Source: Lactobacillus sp.
Lineage (GTDB): Bacteria; Pseudomonadota; Alphaproteobacteria; RF32; CAG-239
Length of the DNA stretch: 13,377 nt
Direction: 5' to 3'
Assembly: GCA_031263385.1 (NCBI GenBank)
Contig: JAISFX010000113.1
Coordinates: forward strand, 1-13,377
Made by a program: the position numbers and the translations under genes. The first letter of the stretch is position 1. The number at the start of each line of letters is the position of its first letter. Positions 1 to 9,098 of this stretch are shown piece by piece. The notes below the pieces were generated by a model that saw nothing but the letters and a program-made list of their open reading frames with translations, was not told the DNA's origin and searched no databases.

Positions 1-1571
1 TGCGTCCGGCATTTACCTCAAAGTCGATTCTAAAAATCGGTCACAACACAAAATTTGACATGCACTTTATGGCTAAGGCCTTGGGCTCAGATGCAGAAAT
101 ATTCCCTATAGAAGACACCTCTGTAATGTCTTATGATTTAGACAGCATAGAGCATGGACACAGTCTAGATGAGCTTGCTGAAATTTTCTTAGATTATAAA
201 ACTATCAAGTATGAAGAAGTCTGCGGCAGTGGCAAAAACAAAATTCTTTTTAGTGAAGTAGATGTTGAAAAGGCTTTGGACTACGCGGCCGAAGATGCCG
301 ACATCACTTTACGCCTGTACAACGTATTAAAACCACGGATTCTCGCCGAGAAGAAATCTTTCATCTATGACGGCATAGACAAGCCGCTTATTTATTCTAT
401 GAAAGAGATGGAAGAAAATGGCATCCTTGTCGATGCCAAGCAGTTAAAAATATTAAGCACCGAGTTTGAGAAAAATCTAAAAGATTTAGAAACTGAAATT
501 TTTCAAATGGCAGGGGAGGAGTTCAACCTCGGTTCTCCCAAACAAATCGGAGAAATCCTTTACAACAAGCTTGATTTAAAAGGCAAAAAAACCGCTGGCG
601 GAAACTTCCAAACAGGCGCAGACGTGTTGGAGAAAATGGCCGAAGAGCACGAACTCCCTCGCAAGATTTTAGAATGGCGTGCTTTTGCTAAATTAAAATC
701 AACATATACCGATTCCCTGCTTAATCTGCTTGATAAAAATTCTCGCGTTCATACCACCTTCAATCAAATAGGGACCAGCACCGGCCGCCTTGCATCATCC
801 ACCCCCAATCTGCAAAACATTCCTATCAGAAGCGAGGAAGGCAAAAAGATTCGCACCTGTTTTGTTGCGCCTCAGGGCAGCAAGATCGTCTCTGCTGACT
901 ACTCTCAAGTAGAGCTCAGGCTTATGGCTCATGTCGCCGATGTTAAGGCACTTAAAGAGGCTTTTGCTAACGGCGTAGACATTCATACCGCCACGGCTTC
1001 CAAGGTTTTTGGCGTGCCTGAAAAAGATGTCACATCCAATCAAAGGCGCGACGCCAAAGCCATCAACTTTGGCATCATCTATGGTATCTCACAATATGGC
1101 CTTGCAAAAAACATCAACACCAGTGCAGATGTTGCTAAGCAGTATATTGATAACTACTTTGCCCAAATGCCTGAGATTAAAAACTTTATGGAAAGCACCA
1201 TCGATTTTGGCAGAAAACATGGCTATGTTTTAACCCCCATGGGTCGCAAAATTGCTGTTGGCGGCATTAATGACCAAAACAAAAGAATGGCGTCTTTTGC
1301 TGAGCGCGCCGCAATCAATGCCCCTTTGCAAGGCGGCGCAGCAGATGTCATCAAGCTTGCAATGAACGCGGTTTTCAAGGCCCTCAAGGACGGCAACTAC
1401 AAGGCGAGAATGTTGCTTCAGGTGCATGACGAGCTTGTTTTTGAGTGTCCTGATGATGAGGTCGCTAAGCTGAGCGAAATGATAAAAGATAAAATGGAAA
1501 ACGTTGTTGATTATGCCGTTCCTCTTACTGTTGAAGTAGGCTCTGGCCAGAACTGGACGGAGGCCCATTAA
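1..1571 (+). CDS. polA: DNA polymerase I, 5'-truncated by window edge (3'-5' exonuclease and polymerase domains)
   Basis: Repair and Okazaki-fragment processing polymerase. The reading frame is open from base 3, so the gene enters from the left and its 5'-nuclease domain lies outside the window; the ATG at 60 is internal. The 3'-5' exonuclease domain comes first. It has a KFD motif at 51-59 (equivalent of E. coli D424) and AAEDAD near 283-300 (equivalent of D501), so proofreading looks intact. Counting from the ATG at 60, polymerase motif A (DYSQVELR) is near residues 280-287, motif B (RRDAKAINFGIIYG) near 329-342, and motif C (VHDE) near 455-458. All are canonical. The C-terminus is complete. 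The TAA stop shares one base with the next ATG (TAATG), and GGAGG at 1559-1563 inside polA serves the downstream gene, so the two are probably translationally coupled. Confidence 0.97.
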   Translation, partial: RPAFTSKSILKIGHNTKFDMHFMAKALGSDAEIFPIEDTSVMSYDLDSIEHGHSLDELAEIFLDYKTIKYEEVCGSGKNKILFSEVDVEKALDYAAEDADITLRLYNVLKPRILAEKKSFIYDGIDKPLIYSMKEMEENGILVDAKQLKILSTEFEKNLKDLETEIFQMAGEEFNLGSPKQIGEILYNKLDLKGKKTAGGNFQTGADVLEKMAEEHELPRKILEWRAFAKLKSTYTDSLLNLLDKNSRVHTTFNQIGTSTGRLASSTPNLQNIPIRSEEGKKIRTCFVAPQGSKIVSADYSQVELRLMAHVADVKALKEAFANGVDIHTATASKVFGVPEKDVTSNQRRDAKAINFGIIYGISQYGLAKNINTSADVAKQYIDNYFAQMPEIKNFMESTIDFGRKHGYVLTPMGRKIAVGGINDQNKRMASFAERAAINAPLQGGAADVIKLAMNAVFKALKDGNYKARMLLQVHDELVFECPDDEVAKLSEMIKDKMENVVDYAVPLTVEVGSGQNWTEAH

Positions 1572-2326
1572 TGCCAGTATCAGATAAATATTATGAGTTT
1601 TCCTCTCGCGATGGCATGAAGATATCAGGCCTTGCCTCCTTTGCAAACAATTCAAAAATTGTTCTAATATTCCCCGGCCTAACAGGGCAGCCGCAACATT
1701 ATATGTTTTTAAAGTTTCGCGATGAACTCATAAAAAACGGCTACGATGTTTTTATAACTCACCCCTATTCAAGCGAAGAAAAAAACAATCATCAGCCCCG
1801 AGCTTTAGCAAATATAACCACGCAAAGACATATTGATGATATTGAAGATGTAATCAACCACTTTTCAAAAAAATATGAGCAAGTTTATGCCACAGGTCAT
1901 AGTCTTTCAGGTCGTATGCTGTTGTTTGCAAACACTGATAAATTGTCTAAACAGGCCTTGGTTGACCCTTCTAGCGGCTTTGATAATGACAAAGCCCGTG
2001 AGCGTATGACTGATTACTACAAAACCAATCTCGACGGCAAACATTACATAGATTGGGAAGATGGACTGACTTATGCTGTTGGCCCTTTGGTAGACGAGTT
2101 TATGTCCGTAACATCGCAGTCCATAATATCTGCAGTTGACAAACTGAAAGTCGAAACTTTATTTATCAAGGCTGGTGATACCGTAATTGCTTTACCTTAT
2201 AAATTTCACATGACTCCCAAAACTCGTTTTGTAGAAGTACCAAATGCGGCTCATACTTTTTGGCAACATGGCACTGCTGAGCAGGCCATCAAAGAAATCA
2301 TAAACTTCTTCCGGCAGGGCATTTAA
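1571..2326 (+). CDS. Alpha/beta hydrolase (serine hydrolase), 251 aa
   Basis: A small cytosolic alpha/beta-hydrolase-fold protein with no signal peptide or membrane segment. Visible features are a strand and oxyanion-type loop (IVLIFPGLTGQ, about residues 30-40), the nucleophile elbow GHSLSG with Ser111, an acid candidate Asp203 in AGDTVIALP, and the catalytic histidine His228 in NAAHTFW. Order and spacing fit a Ser-Asp-His triad. The family includes esterases, lipases and peptidases, and the substrate cannot be read from the sequence. The start overlaps the polA stop by one base and has a strong GGAGG seven bases upstream, so it is the second gene of a polA operon. The operon ends at a hairpin just downstream. 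Fold and triad are confident; the biological role is not known. Confidence 0.88.
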   Translation: MPVSDKYYEFSSRDGMKISGLASFANNSKIVLIFPGLTGQPQHYMFLKFRDELIKNGYDVFITHPYSSEEKNNHQPRALANITTQRHIDDIEDVINHFSKKYEQVYATGHSLSGRMLLFANTDKLSKQALVDPSSGFDNDKARERMTDYYKTNLDGKHYIDWEDGLTYAVGPLVDEFMSVTSQSIISAVDKLKVETLFIKAGDTVIALPYKFHMTPKTRFVEVPNAAHTFWQHGTAEQAIKEIINFFRQGI

Positions 2327-2334
2327 AATGACGA

Positions 2335-2368
2335 AAGAGTTGTTTGCGTTTATCTGCAAACAACTCTT
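2335..2368. terminator. Hairpin between convergent genes, probable bidirectional terminator
   Basis: A perfect 13-bp inverted repeat (AAGAGTTGTTTGC at 2335-2347 and its complement at 2356-2368) with an 8-base loop. It sits in the 49-bp gap between the convergent hydrolase and HAD genes. Neither side has a long T run: the plus side continues CCTAAAATT, while the minus side gives TCGTCATTTT. Termination is therefore inferred from stem strength and position. Release efficiency may be modest. Confidence 0.72.
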
Positions 2369-2375
2369 CCTAAAA

Positions 2376-3233
2376 TTAAAAGATATACGTCGGCGCTATG
2401 CCTCCGTTCTTCAGATAGTGTTCCAAACCTTCAGCCATCCAACAAGCTGTAAAGCCTGAGGTTAGCAAAACGGTGTCAACACCAACATTTCCTGCCCCTG
2501 CGACGTCTATTACTGCGTCATCTCCAAGGTGGATGATTTCTTCCTTGGAGCATATGTCCCAATCGCCATAAGCCCATTCAAAAATATATTTCTCAGGCTT
2601 GCCTACAGAAATAACATCGCCTCCAAGTCTCTCAAACTCTTTAGCAATACTGCCTGAGGATATTACGGTGCCCCATTTTGAGCTGGAATAATGCCTCTCT
2701 GGCATGATATTCCAAAAATGTACTCTCTGGTGCACACACTCCTTGATGTCATCAAGGAAAGGGTCTGCCGTATATGCAGGAGACCTAAAGCCACCTCTTG
2801 TTTCGTTCAGGTCCCCGGCAATTGCAATAATTGCATCCTCCGGTTTGTTTATCCGATGAAACTTGGAACTGGCTTCAAAAACAGTTTCTTTTTGAACATC
2901 TCCGATAACAAAGTATGGGGTCGACTCTTTCGGCCTGTCATAATGTTGGTAGATATCTCTGACGGCCAACATGCCAGATGTATAAAATCCGTTCAGAAGC
3001 CCATCATACCCCATGGTTTTGAAGCGATGCTTAATGTCAAAAGCCGTTTCAGGGCTGTTTGATATCAACACCGTAGCGATTCCCTCGCTTTTAAGCCTAC
3101 TCAGCAAGCTAACTCGTTCACTAATGTTAACGTTACTCTCATAAAGGCTGCCACGCCCGCCCCATGACACCAATTTTTTACCTGAGTCTTTTAATACAGA
3201 CACCAGCTCTTCATAGTCTTTAATTCGTTTCAT
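2376..3233 (-). CDS. HAD-superfamily class IIA-like protein with degenerate motif I, 285 aa
   Basis: Resembles the alphaproteobacterial class IIA HAD phosphatase-like family (TIGR01459 type). Motif II is kept (TVLISNSPE, about residues 54-62). The motif III lysine is kept (SVGKPEKY), and motif IV is kept (HLGDDAVIDVAGAGNVGVDT), followed by the typical LLTSG and a C-terminal leucine-rich tail. A class IIA cap lies between motifs II and III. Motif I is not normal. Homologues have Asp-x-Trp-Gly with the nucleophilic aspartate two residues before Trp; here the sequence reads LVSWGGRGSLYES (about residues 21-33), so Val replaces Asp. It may be a pseudo-enzyme. The start is ATG at 3233, with no strong Shine-Dalgarno sequence but a plausible promoter at 3288-3316. 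The gene is transcribed away from gyrB. Family placement is from memory of motifs; substrate unknown. Confidence 0.82.
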   Translation of the reverse strand: MKRIKDYEELVSVLKDSGKKLVSWGGRGSLYESNVNISERVSLLSRLKSEGIATVLISNSPETAFDIKHRFKTMGYDGLLNGFYTSGMLAVRDIYQHYDRPKESTPYFVIGDVQKETVFEASSKFHRINKPEDAIIAIAGDLNETRGGFRSPAYTADPFLDDIKECVHQRVHFWNIMPERHYSSSKWGTVISSGSIAKEFERLGGDVISVGKPEKYIFEWAYGDWDICSKEEIIHLGDDAVIDVAGAGNVGVDTVLLTSGFTACWMAEGLEHYLKNGGIAPTYIF

Positions 3234-3287
3234 ATGTGCATATTTTGATGTTAAAAAAATAGAAAATTCATAATAAAAAGATGCCTA

Positions 3288-3316
3288 AAACTACCATTTT
3301 CGATTCTTTTTGTCAA
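3288..3316 (-). promoter_or_regulatory. Probable sigma70-type promoter of the HAD gene
   Basis: Read on the minus strand: a perfect TTGACA -35 (3311-3316), a 17-base spacer, then TAGTTT (3288-3293) preceded by TG, as in an extended -10. The -10 itself matches the consensus at only 3 of 6 positions. The predicted leader before the ATG at 3233 is about 45-50 bases and AT-rich. Confidence 0.5.
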
Positions 3317-3393
3317 TTTTAATCTCAATACGGGGTTAACCCATTGTTTTTGTAGTGCAAAAATCTTGTTGAAAAAGCTCAAAAATCCAAACA

Positions 3394-3428
3394 ATTTGCT
3401 TTTGTTTTATTTGCTTTTGTTATATACT
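3394..3428 (+). promoter_or_regulatory. Probable gyrB promoter region with a 13-bp direct repeat
   Basis: TATACT at 3423-3428 (overlapping TATATA at 3421-3426) is a good -10. Upstream, ATTTGCTTTTGTT occurs twice (3394-3406 and 3409-3421), 15 bases apart. TTGCTT in the first copy (3396-3401) is the best -35, but it stands 19-21 bases from the possible -10s, which is long. The leader to the gyrB ATG would be about 35 bases. A weak Shine-Dalgarno (AAGG, near 3456-3459) precedes the ATG. The rest of the 3234-3470 gap holds the HAD promoter and a 10-bp palindrome; I see no other gene there. Confidence 0.42.
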
Positions 3429-3464
3429 CTTGAGAGCTTAAAACATTAGAAAAATAAGGTATAG

Positions 3465-5888
<2,424 letters not shown>

Positions 5889-5902
5889 AAAACACACGTC
5901 AC

Positions 5903-5938
5903 AAAAAAACCGGTTAGTTCAAGCTAATCGGTTTTTTT
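5903..5938 (+). terminator. Rho-independent terminator of gyrB
   Basis: A strong stem-loop starting 14 bases after the gyrB stop. The left arm is an A run plus CCGGTTAG, the loop is TTCAAG (5918-5923), and the right arm is CTAATCGG followed by seven Ts (5932-5938). One G-T wobble occurs in an otherwise complete stem. The A run on the other side would also allow function in reverse, but no minus-strand gene needs it. Confidence 0.9.
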
Positions 5939-5948
5939 GAAAATGTGG

Positions 5949-5976
5949 TTGACTCAAGCCAATATCTACTTAAACT
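5949..5976 (+). promoter_or_regulatory. Probable porin promoter
   Basis: TTGACT (5949-5954), a 16-base spacer and TAAACT (5971-5976). The alternative -10 TATAAA at 5976-5981 is a better hexamer but 21 bases away. The leader would be about 20 bases. A clear Shine-Dalgarno, AAGGGA (5991-5996), stands six bases from the ATG at 6003. Confidence 0.48.
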
Positions 5977-6002
5977 ATAAAGCATAAAAAAAGGGAACAA
6001 AA

Positions 6003-7082
6003 ATGCTAAAAAAACTATTGGCTTTAATTGCGGCAGCCTTAATACCGCTAACCACCCATGCTTCTGAAATAACCTATGACATAGGCGGCGAGTTTAGAGC
6101 CAACTACGGCTACATCGACACCGCAGAAAGATACTCCCGCAATAGTAATGATTATAAATCATTTGCTTATGCAGAGCTTAACTTCTCTGCCGAATATGAG
6201 CTTGATGACGAAACCAGCTTTGGCTTATATCTTGATGTTATGAAGAACTTTAACCGCAGCACCAGAACGCTTAACAACGGCAGCTGGGGTAAAGAGGTTT
6301 ATGGCATTGCCAACACAGCCTACGGGCGAGTTCTCCTAGGCGAGACCTATAACGTTGCAGACCAGTTTCATCAGGGGCCAAAAAACATTCTCCACCCTAC
6401 AAACTTTTTAACCAACCGCAACTGGAACCGCAAAGAAAACCGTGTCCACTATAAAACCCTTAATTCTACCTCAATCAACACTGATGGTGTTGCCCCTAAG
6501 GTGACCTATATTAGCCCTGCTTTTTATGACACCTATTTTGGCGTTAGCTACATCAACAACATCAACAACCGCCGTGGGCTTGCTAACAAGCACCTTAGCT
6601 ATAGCGACAATGACGGCTATGTTGTTTCTGCTTATAACGAACTTGACCTCGGTTATTTTGATGCCTATTCATCATTGTCTTATGCAAACTTCCGTGATGA
6701 TGACAAAGAATATTCTGCCAGCCTCAAATTAAAGCGCGGCAATTGGAGCATTTCTTCCGGCTACCGAAAAGCTTATATTGACGGCAATAAAGACCCCATA
6801 GCGTCTGATTTATCTGATAACTATCGCGAAGGCTACGCTTGGAATGTGGGCGTAGAATATGAAATCGGCCCATTCTCCAGCAGCCTGACTTATCTTAATT
6901 CTAAGGCCAAAAATACGGATAATGAAGACAAGATTGTTACCTTCTCTAATAAATATCAGCTCAACAAATGGGCAGACATATACTTAGGCGCGGCACATGT
7001 TGATTATCAGGGAGAGGATAACGACCCTAAAAAAAGCAACAAAGGCTATATTGTAATGACCGGAATAGGCCTTTCTTTCTAG
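6003..7082 (+). CDS. Outer-membrane porin, 359 aa
   Basis: A beta-barrel channel for small solutes in the outer membrane. The N-terminus is a typical Sec signal peptide: basic MLKK, a hydrophobic core, then TTHA with likely cleavage before Ser22. The mature protein shows alternating aromatic and polar strands ending in tight turns and rich in Tyr, Asn and Asp. It closes with a strand ending in a C-terminal phenylalanine (GIGLSF), the signal for barrel assembly by BAM. The segment YGRVLLGETYN, followed by an irregular Asn-rich stretch, resembles the post-strand region that folds into the constriction loop of general porins. Length is normal for the Gram-negative porin family. A regulator gene follows 10 bases after the stop codon and probably shares the transcript. 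Substrate selectivity cannot be predicted. Confidence 0.9.
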   Translation: MLKKLLALIAAALIPLTTHASEITYDIGGEFRANYGYIDTAERYSRNSNDYKSFAYAELNFSAEYELDDETSFGLYLDVMKNFNRSTRTLNNGSWGKEVYGIANTAYGRVLLGETYNVADQFHQGPKNILHPTNFLTNRNWNRKENRVHYKTLNSTSINTDGVAPKVTYISPAFYDTYFGVSYINNINNRRGLANKHLSYSDNDGYVVSAYNELDLGYFDAYSSLSYANFRDDDKEYSASLKLKRGNWSISSGYRKAYIDGNKDPIASDLSDNYREGYAWNVGVEYEIGPFSSSLTYLNSKAKNTDNEDKIVTFSNKYQLNKWADIYLGAAHVDYQGEDNDPKKSNKGYIVMTGIGLSF

Positions 7083-7092
7083 GAGAATTTAT

Positions 7093-7689
7093 ATGAAGAC
7101 GATTCTGCTTATTTCAGAAAACCAAGATTTCATAGAAGATGTTTCAGAGCAAATTGCAGAACATATCGAGGGCTTTAGTATTGTAACTGATTGTAATGCT
7201 CCGGCTGATATGGTCATAGTCGACGAAGACACCAAACGCCTTAAAGACTTTCCCAAGCTTCCCAACATTCTTTTAACGTCTAAAGAGATTGAAAAAGGCA
7301 ATTTTCATTCCATATCAAAACCATTTGCGTTAATTGATTTGTTCAATGATTTGGAATCAATCATCCGTCGTTTTGAAAACACGAGCGGTGGCTACCTTAC
7401 TTTCAACAATTATGAGCTCCGCCCTAATACTAAAGAGATTGTAAATCTCTCTAACAATGAGCTCATAAAACTTACTGAGCGAGAAGTATCAATCTTAAAA
7501 TATCTTCATAAGAACAAGAGCAAAATAGTCTCTAAAAACAACCTTCTTGAAGATGTCTGGGGTTATAGCAAAGATGCCAGCACCCACACTATAGAGACCC
7601 ACATCTATCGTCTCCGTCAAAAAGTAGAGAAGGGGAATAATGCTCAGATAATAGAGACCACTGATGGCGGATATAGGCTTATAGTTTAA
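7093..7689 (+). CDS. OmpR/PhoB-type winged-helix regulator with shortened receiver domain, 198 aa
   Basis: A DNA-binding response-regulator-like protein. The C-terminal part (about residues 100-198) is a complete winged helix: LTEREVSILKYL, the LLEDVWGY helix, the recognition helix THTIETHIYRLRQKVE, and the terminal hairpin TTDGGYRL. The N-terminal receiver is unusual. The phospho-acceptor aspartate (Asp44 in VIVDED), Thr62 and Lys76 (SKPF) are present. The acidic pair at the end of strand 1 is reduced (LISEN), and Asp-to-Thr and Thr-to-Lys distances are 18 and 14 residues against about 30 and 22 in PhoB. The domain is thus about 30 residues short. No histidine kinase gene is nearby. AGGAG (7081-7085) overlaps the porin stop codon, so it is probably co-transcribed with the porin and may control it (inference). 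Confidence 0.88.
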   Translation: MKTILLISENQDFIEDVSEQIAEHIEGFSIVTDCNAPADMVIVDEDTKRLKDFPKLPNILLTSKEIEKGNFHSISKPFALIDLFNDLESIIRRFENTSGGYLTFNNYELRPNTKEIVNLSNNELIKLTEREVSILKYLHKNKSKIVSKNNLLEDVWGYSKDASTHTIETHIYRLRQKVEKGNNAQIIETTDGGYRLIV

Positions 7690-8470
7690 TCTCTGCCACA
7701 ACGGGCACATGGTCAGAAGGCCTTTCCCAACTGCGGGCTTCTTTCATAAATTTACCGCTTACAAACTTGTCTGCGACATTTGGCGTTGCCCAAATATGGT
7801 CAAGCCTTCGTCCTTTGTCGTTTGTTTGCCAATTAGGGTTTCTGTAGCTCCACCATGAATAAACCTTTTGCGGTTCGGGGTAAAGTTTTCTCATCACATC
7901 AACAAAGTTTAGAGACTTATAAAGCCTTGTAATTCTCTCTACCTCAATAGGGGTATGCGATATTGTTTTAAGCATTTCTTTATGCCCCCACACGTCGTTT
8001 TCTAACGGCGCAACATTGAAGTCTCCGCAAATTATAACCTTTTTCTGATGCATGCTTTGGTCTTTTTCCCAAGCCTCAGATATGTCATCCATAAAGGTAA
8101 GCTTATGCGCAAAGGACAAGTTCTCCAATGCATCGGGAACATCTCCTCCAGCCGGAATATAAATGTTATGAATCTCTACATCGCCGATGTTTGCTTTAAT
8201 ATGCCGAGCATCTTTTTTGCCGACCCAGTCAAATTTTTTGATATCACTAAGCGGCAGTTTTGATAAAATAGCCACCCCATTATATCCTGCCATAGAATTG
8301 AGAGCAACATATTCAAAGCCGATAGCTTTTACTTCATCAAAAGGAAAATCTTCTTCCTTAGCCTTAACCTCTTGCAGACAAAGCACATCAGGGCTTTCCA
8401 ACGCAACCAATTTTTCAATCAGCTCCATACGGATTCGAATAGAATTAACATTCCATGTGATTAGTTTCAT
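7679..8470 (-). CDS. xth: Exodeoxyribonuclease III / AP endonuclease, 263 aa
   Basis: Base-excision-repair enzyme that cuts at abasic sites and degrades 3' ends of duplex DNA. It belongs to the Mg-dependent exonuclease-endonuclease-phosphatase family. Catalytic motifs are all present: WNVNSIR (Asn7), LQEVK (Glu34, same position as in E. coli ExoIII), GYNGVAI, the IYIPAG tyrosine, GDFNVAP (catalytic Asp and Asn), RRLDHIWAT and the terminal SDHVPV with the catalytic histidine. Length matches the family (about 265). The ATG lies six bases after the lolA stop, so it is co-transcribed with lolA, an order seen in many Alphaproteobacteria. Its 3' end overlaps the convergent regulator gene by 11 bp. 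Complete and probably functional. Confidence 0.97.
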   Translation of the reverse strand: MKLITWNVNSIRIRMELIEKLVALESPDVLCLQEVKAKEEDFPFDEVKAIGFEYVALNSMAGYNGVAILSKLPLSDIKKFDWVGKKDARHIKANIGDVEIHNIYIPAGGDVPDALENLSFAHKLTFMDDISEAWEKDQSMHQKKVIICGDFNVAPLENDVWGHKEMLKTISHTPIEVERITRLYKSLNFVDVMRKLYPEPQKVYSWWSYRNPNWQTNDKGRRLDHIWATPNVADKFVSGKFMKEARSWERPSDHVPVVAEIKL

Positions 8471-8476
8471 GTCTGC

Positions 8477-9079
8477 TTATTTGCCTTTATATCCCGGGCC
8501 TGATTTCTTCTTAAACTTAAACAAGTTTTTATCTAAAGAACCGTTATTAGTTATATCATAAAGAGAAACCGTAATCTCAACAGATTGTGGGTCAACAATC
8601 TTCCACTGTTTTAGCTCAAATGGGTCATTAGAAAAAATAAGTGTAATCGGCCCGATGTCAGATTTCTTTACCTGCTCAACAGTAATAGTTGTTGTTCCGG
8701 CATCTTTGTAGAAATCTGTAGCCTTTAAAGTTTTTCCATCAATCTTAATCTTATCGCCTAAGATAATGGTCGCTGGAATATCGTCATAATCAATATGCGT
8801 AACTTGGTCTAACTCTTTGTCATTATATACAATAAAATCTCCATCACCAATAATCAGTACATCAACAGGAGACGCATATTCCATTCTGAGTTTATTTGGC
8901 TTTTGGATATATATCTTGCCTTCAGATGCAGCTCCGTTACTGGCGCTTTGCACAAAAGAAGCCTCAATTGATTGCATATTGTTCAGATAGTCCTCAATCT
9001 TTTTAATGTCTGCGGCACTTTGCGCAGCAGCAGCTTTTGCAAAGAAAACCATACCCAAAATCAAAACCAATTTTTTCAT
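8477..9079 (-). CDS. lolA: Outer-membrane lipoprotein carrier LolA, 200 aa
   Basis: Periplasmic chaperone that takes lipoproteins from the LolCDE transporter to the outer membrane. A Sec signal peptide is visible (MKKLVLILGMVFFAKAAAA, cleavage near residues 18-20). The mature N-terminus has the family pattern: a helix, IEASFVQ, then GKIYIQKPNKLRMEY, equivalent to the G-x-hydrophobic...RP..R..Y signature. It is followed by repeated beta strands of the half-barrel (VLIIGDGDFIVYN) and the later LIFSNDPFELKQWKIVDPQ strand pair. Length is normal. AGGAG (9086-9090) lies six bases from the ATG. The gene follows the methyltransferase by 19 bp and precedes xth by 6 bp. In many relatives the upstream neighbour is ftsK; here it is a DNA methyltransferase. 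Confidence 0.93.
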   Translation of the reverse strand: MKKLVLILGMVFFAKAAAAQSAADIKKIEDYLNNMQSIEASFVQSASNGAASEGKIYIQKPNKLRMEYASPVDVLIIGDGDFIVYNDKELDQVTHIDYDDIPATIILGDKIKIDGKTLKATDFYKDAGTTTITVEQVKKSDIGPITLIFSNDPFELKQWKIVDPQSVEITVSLYDITNNGSLDKNLFKFKKKSGPGYKGK

Positions 9080-9098
9080 AATAAACTCCTTTATATTT

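Noticed and set aside
60..62. ATG at 60 as the true start of the first gene
   Set aside because: The frame is open upstream to the window edge and already encodes the conserved KIGHNTKFD exonuclease motif.
3302..3306. GANTC site as evidence of cell-cycle methylation control
   Set aside because: A single GATTC in an intergenic region is expected by chance; no CcrM gene is in view.
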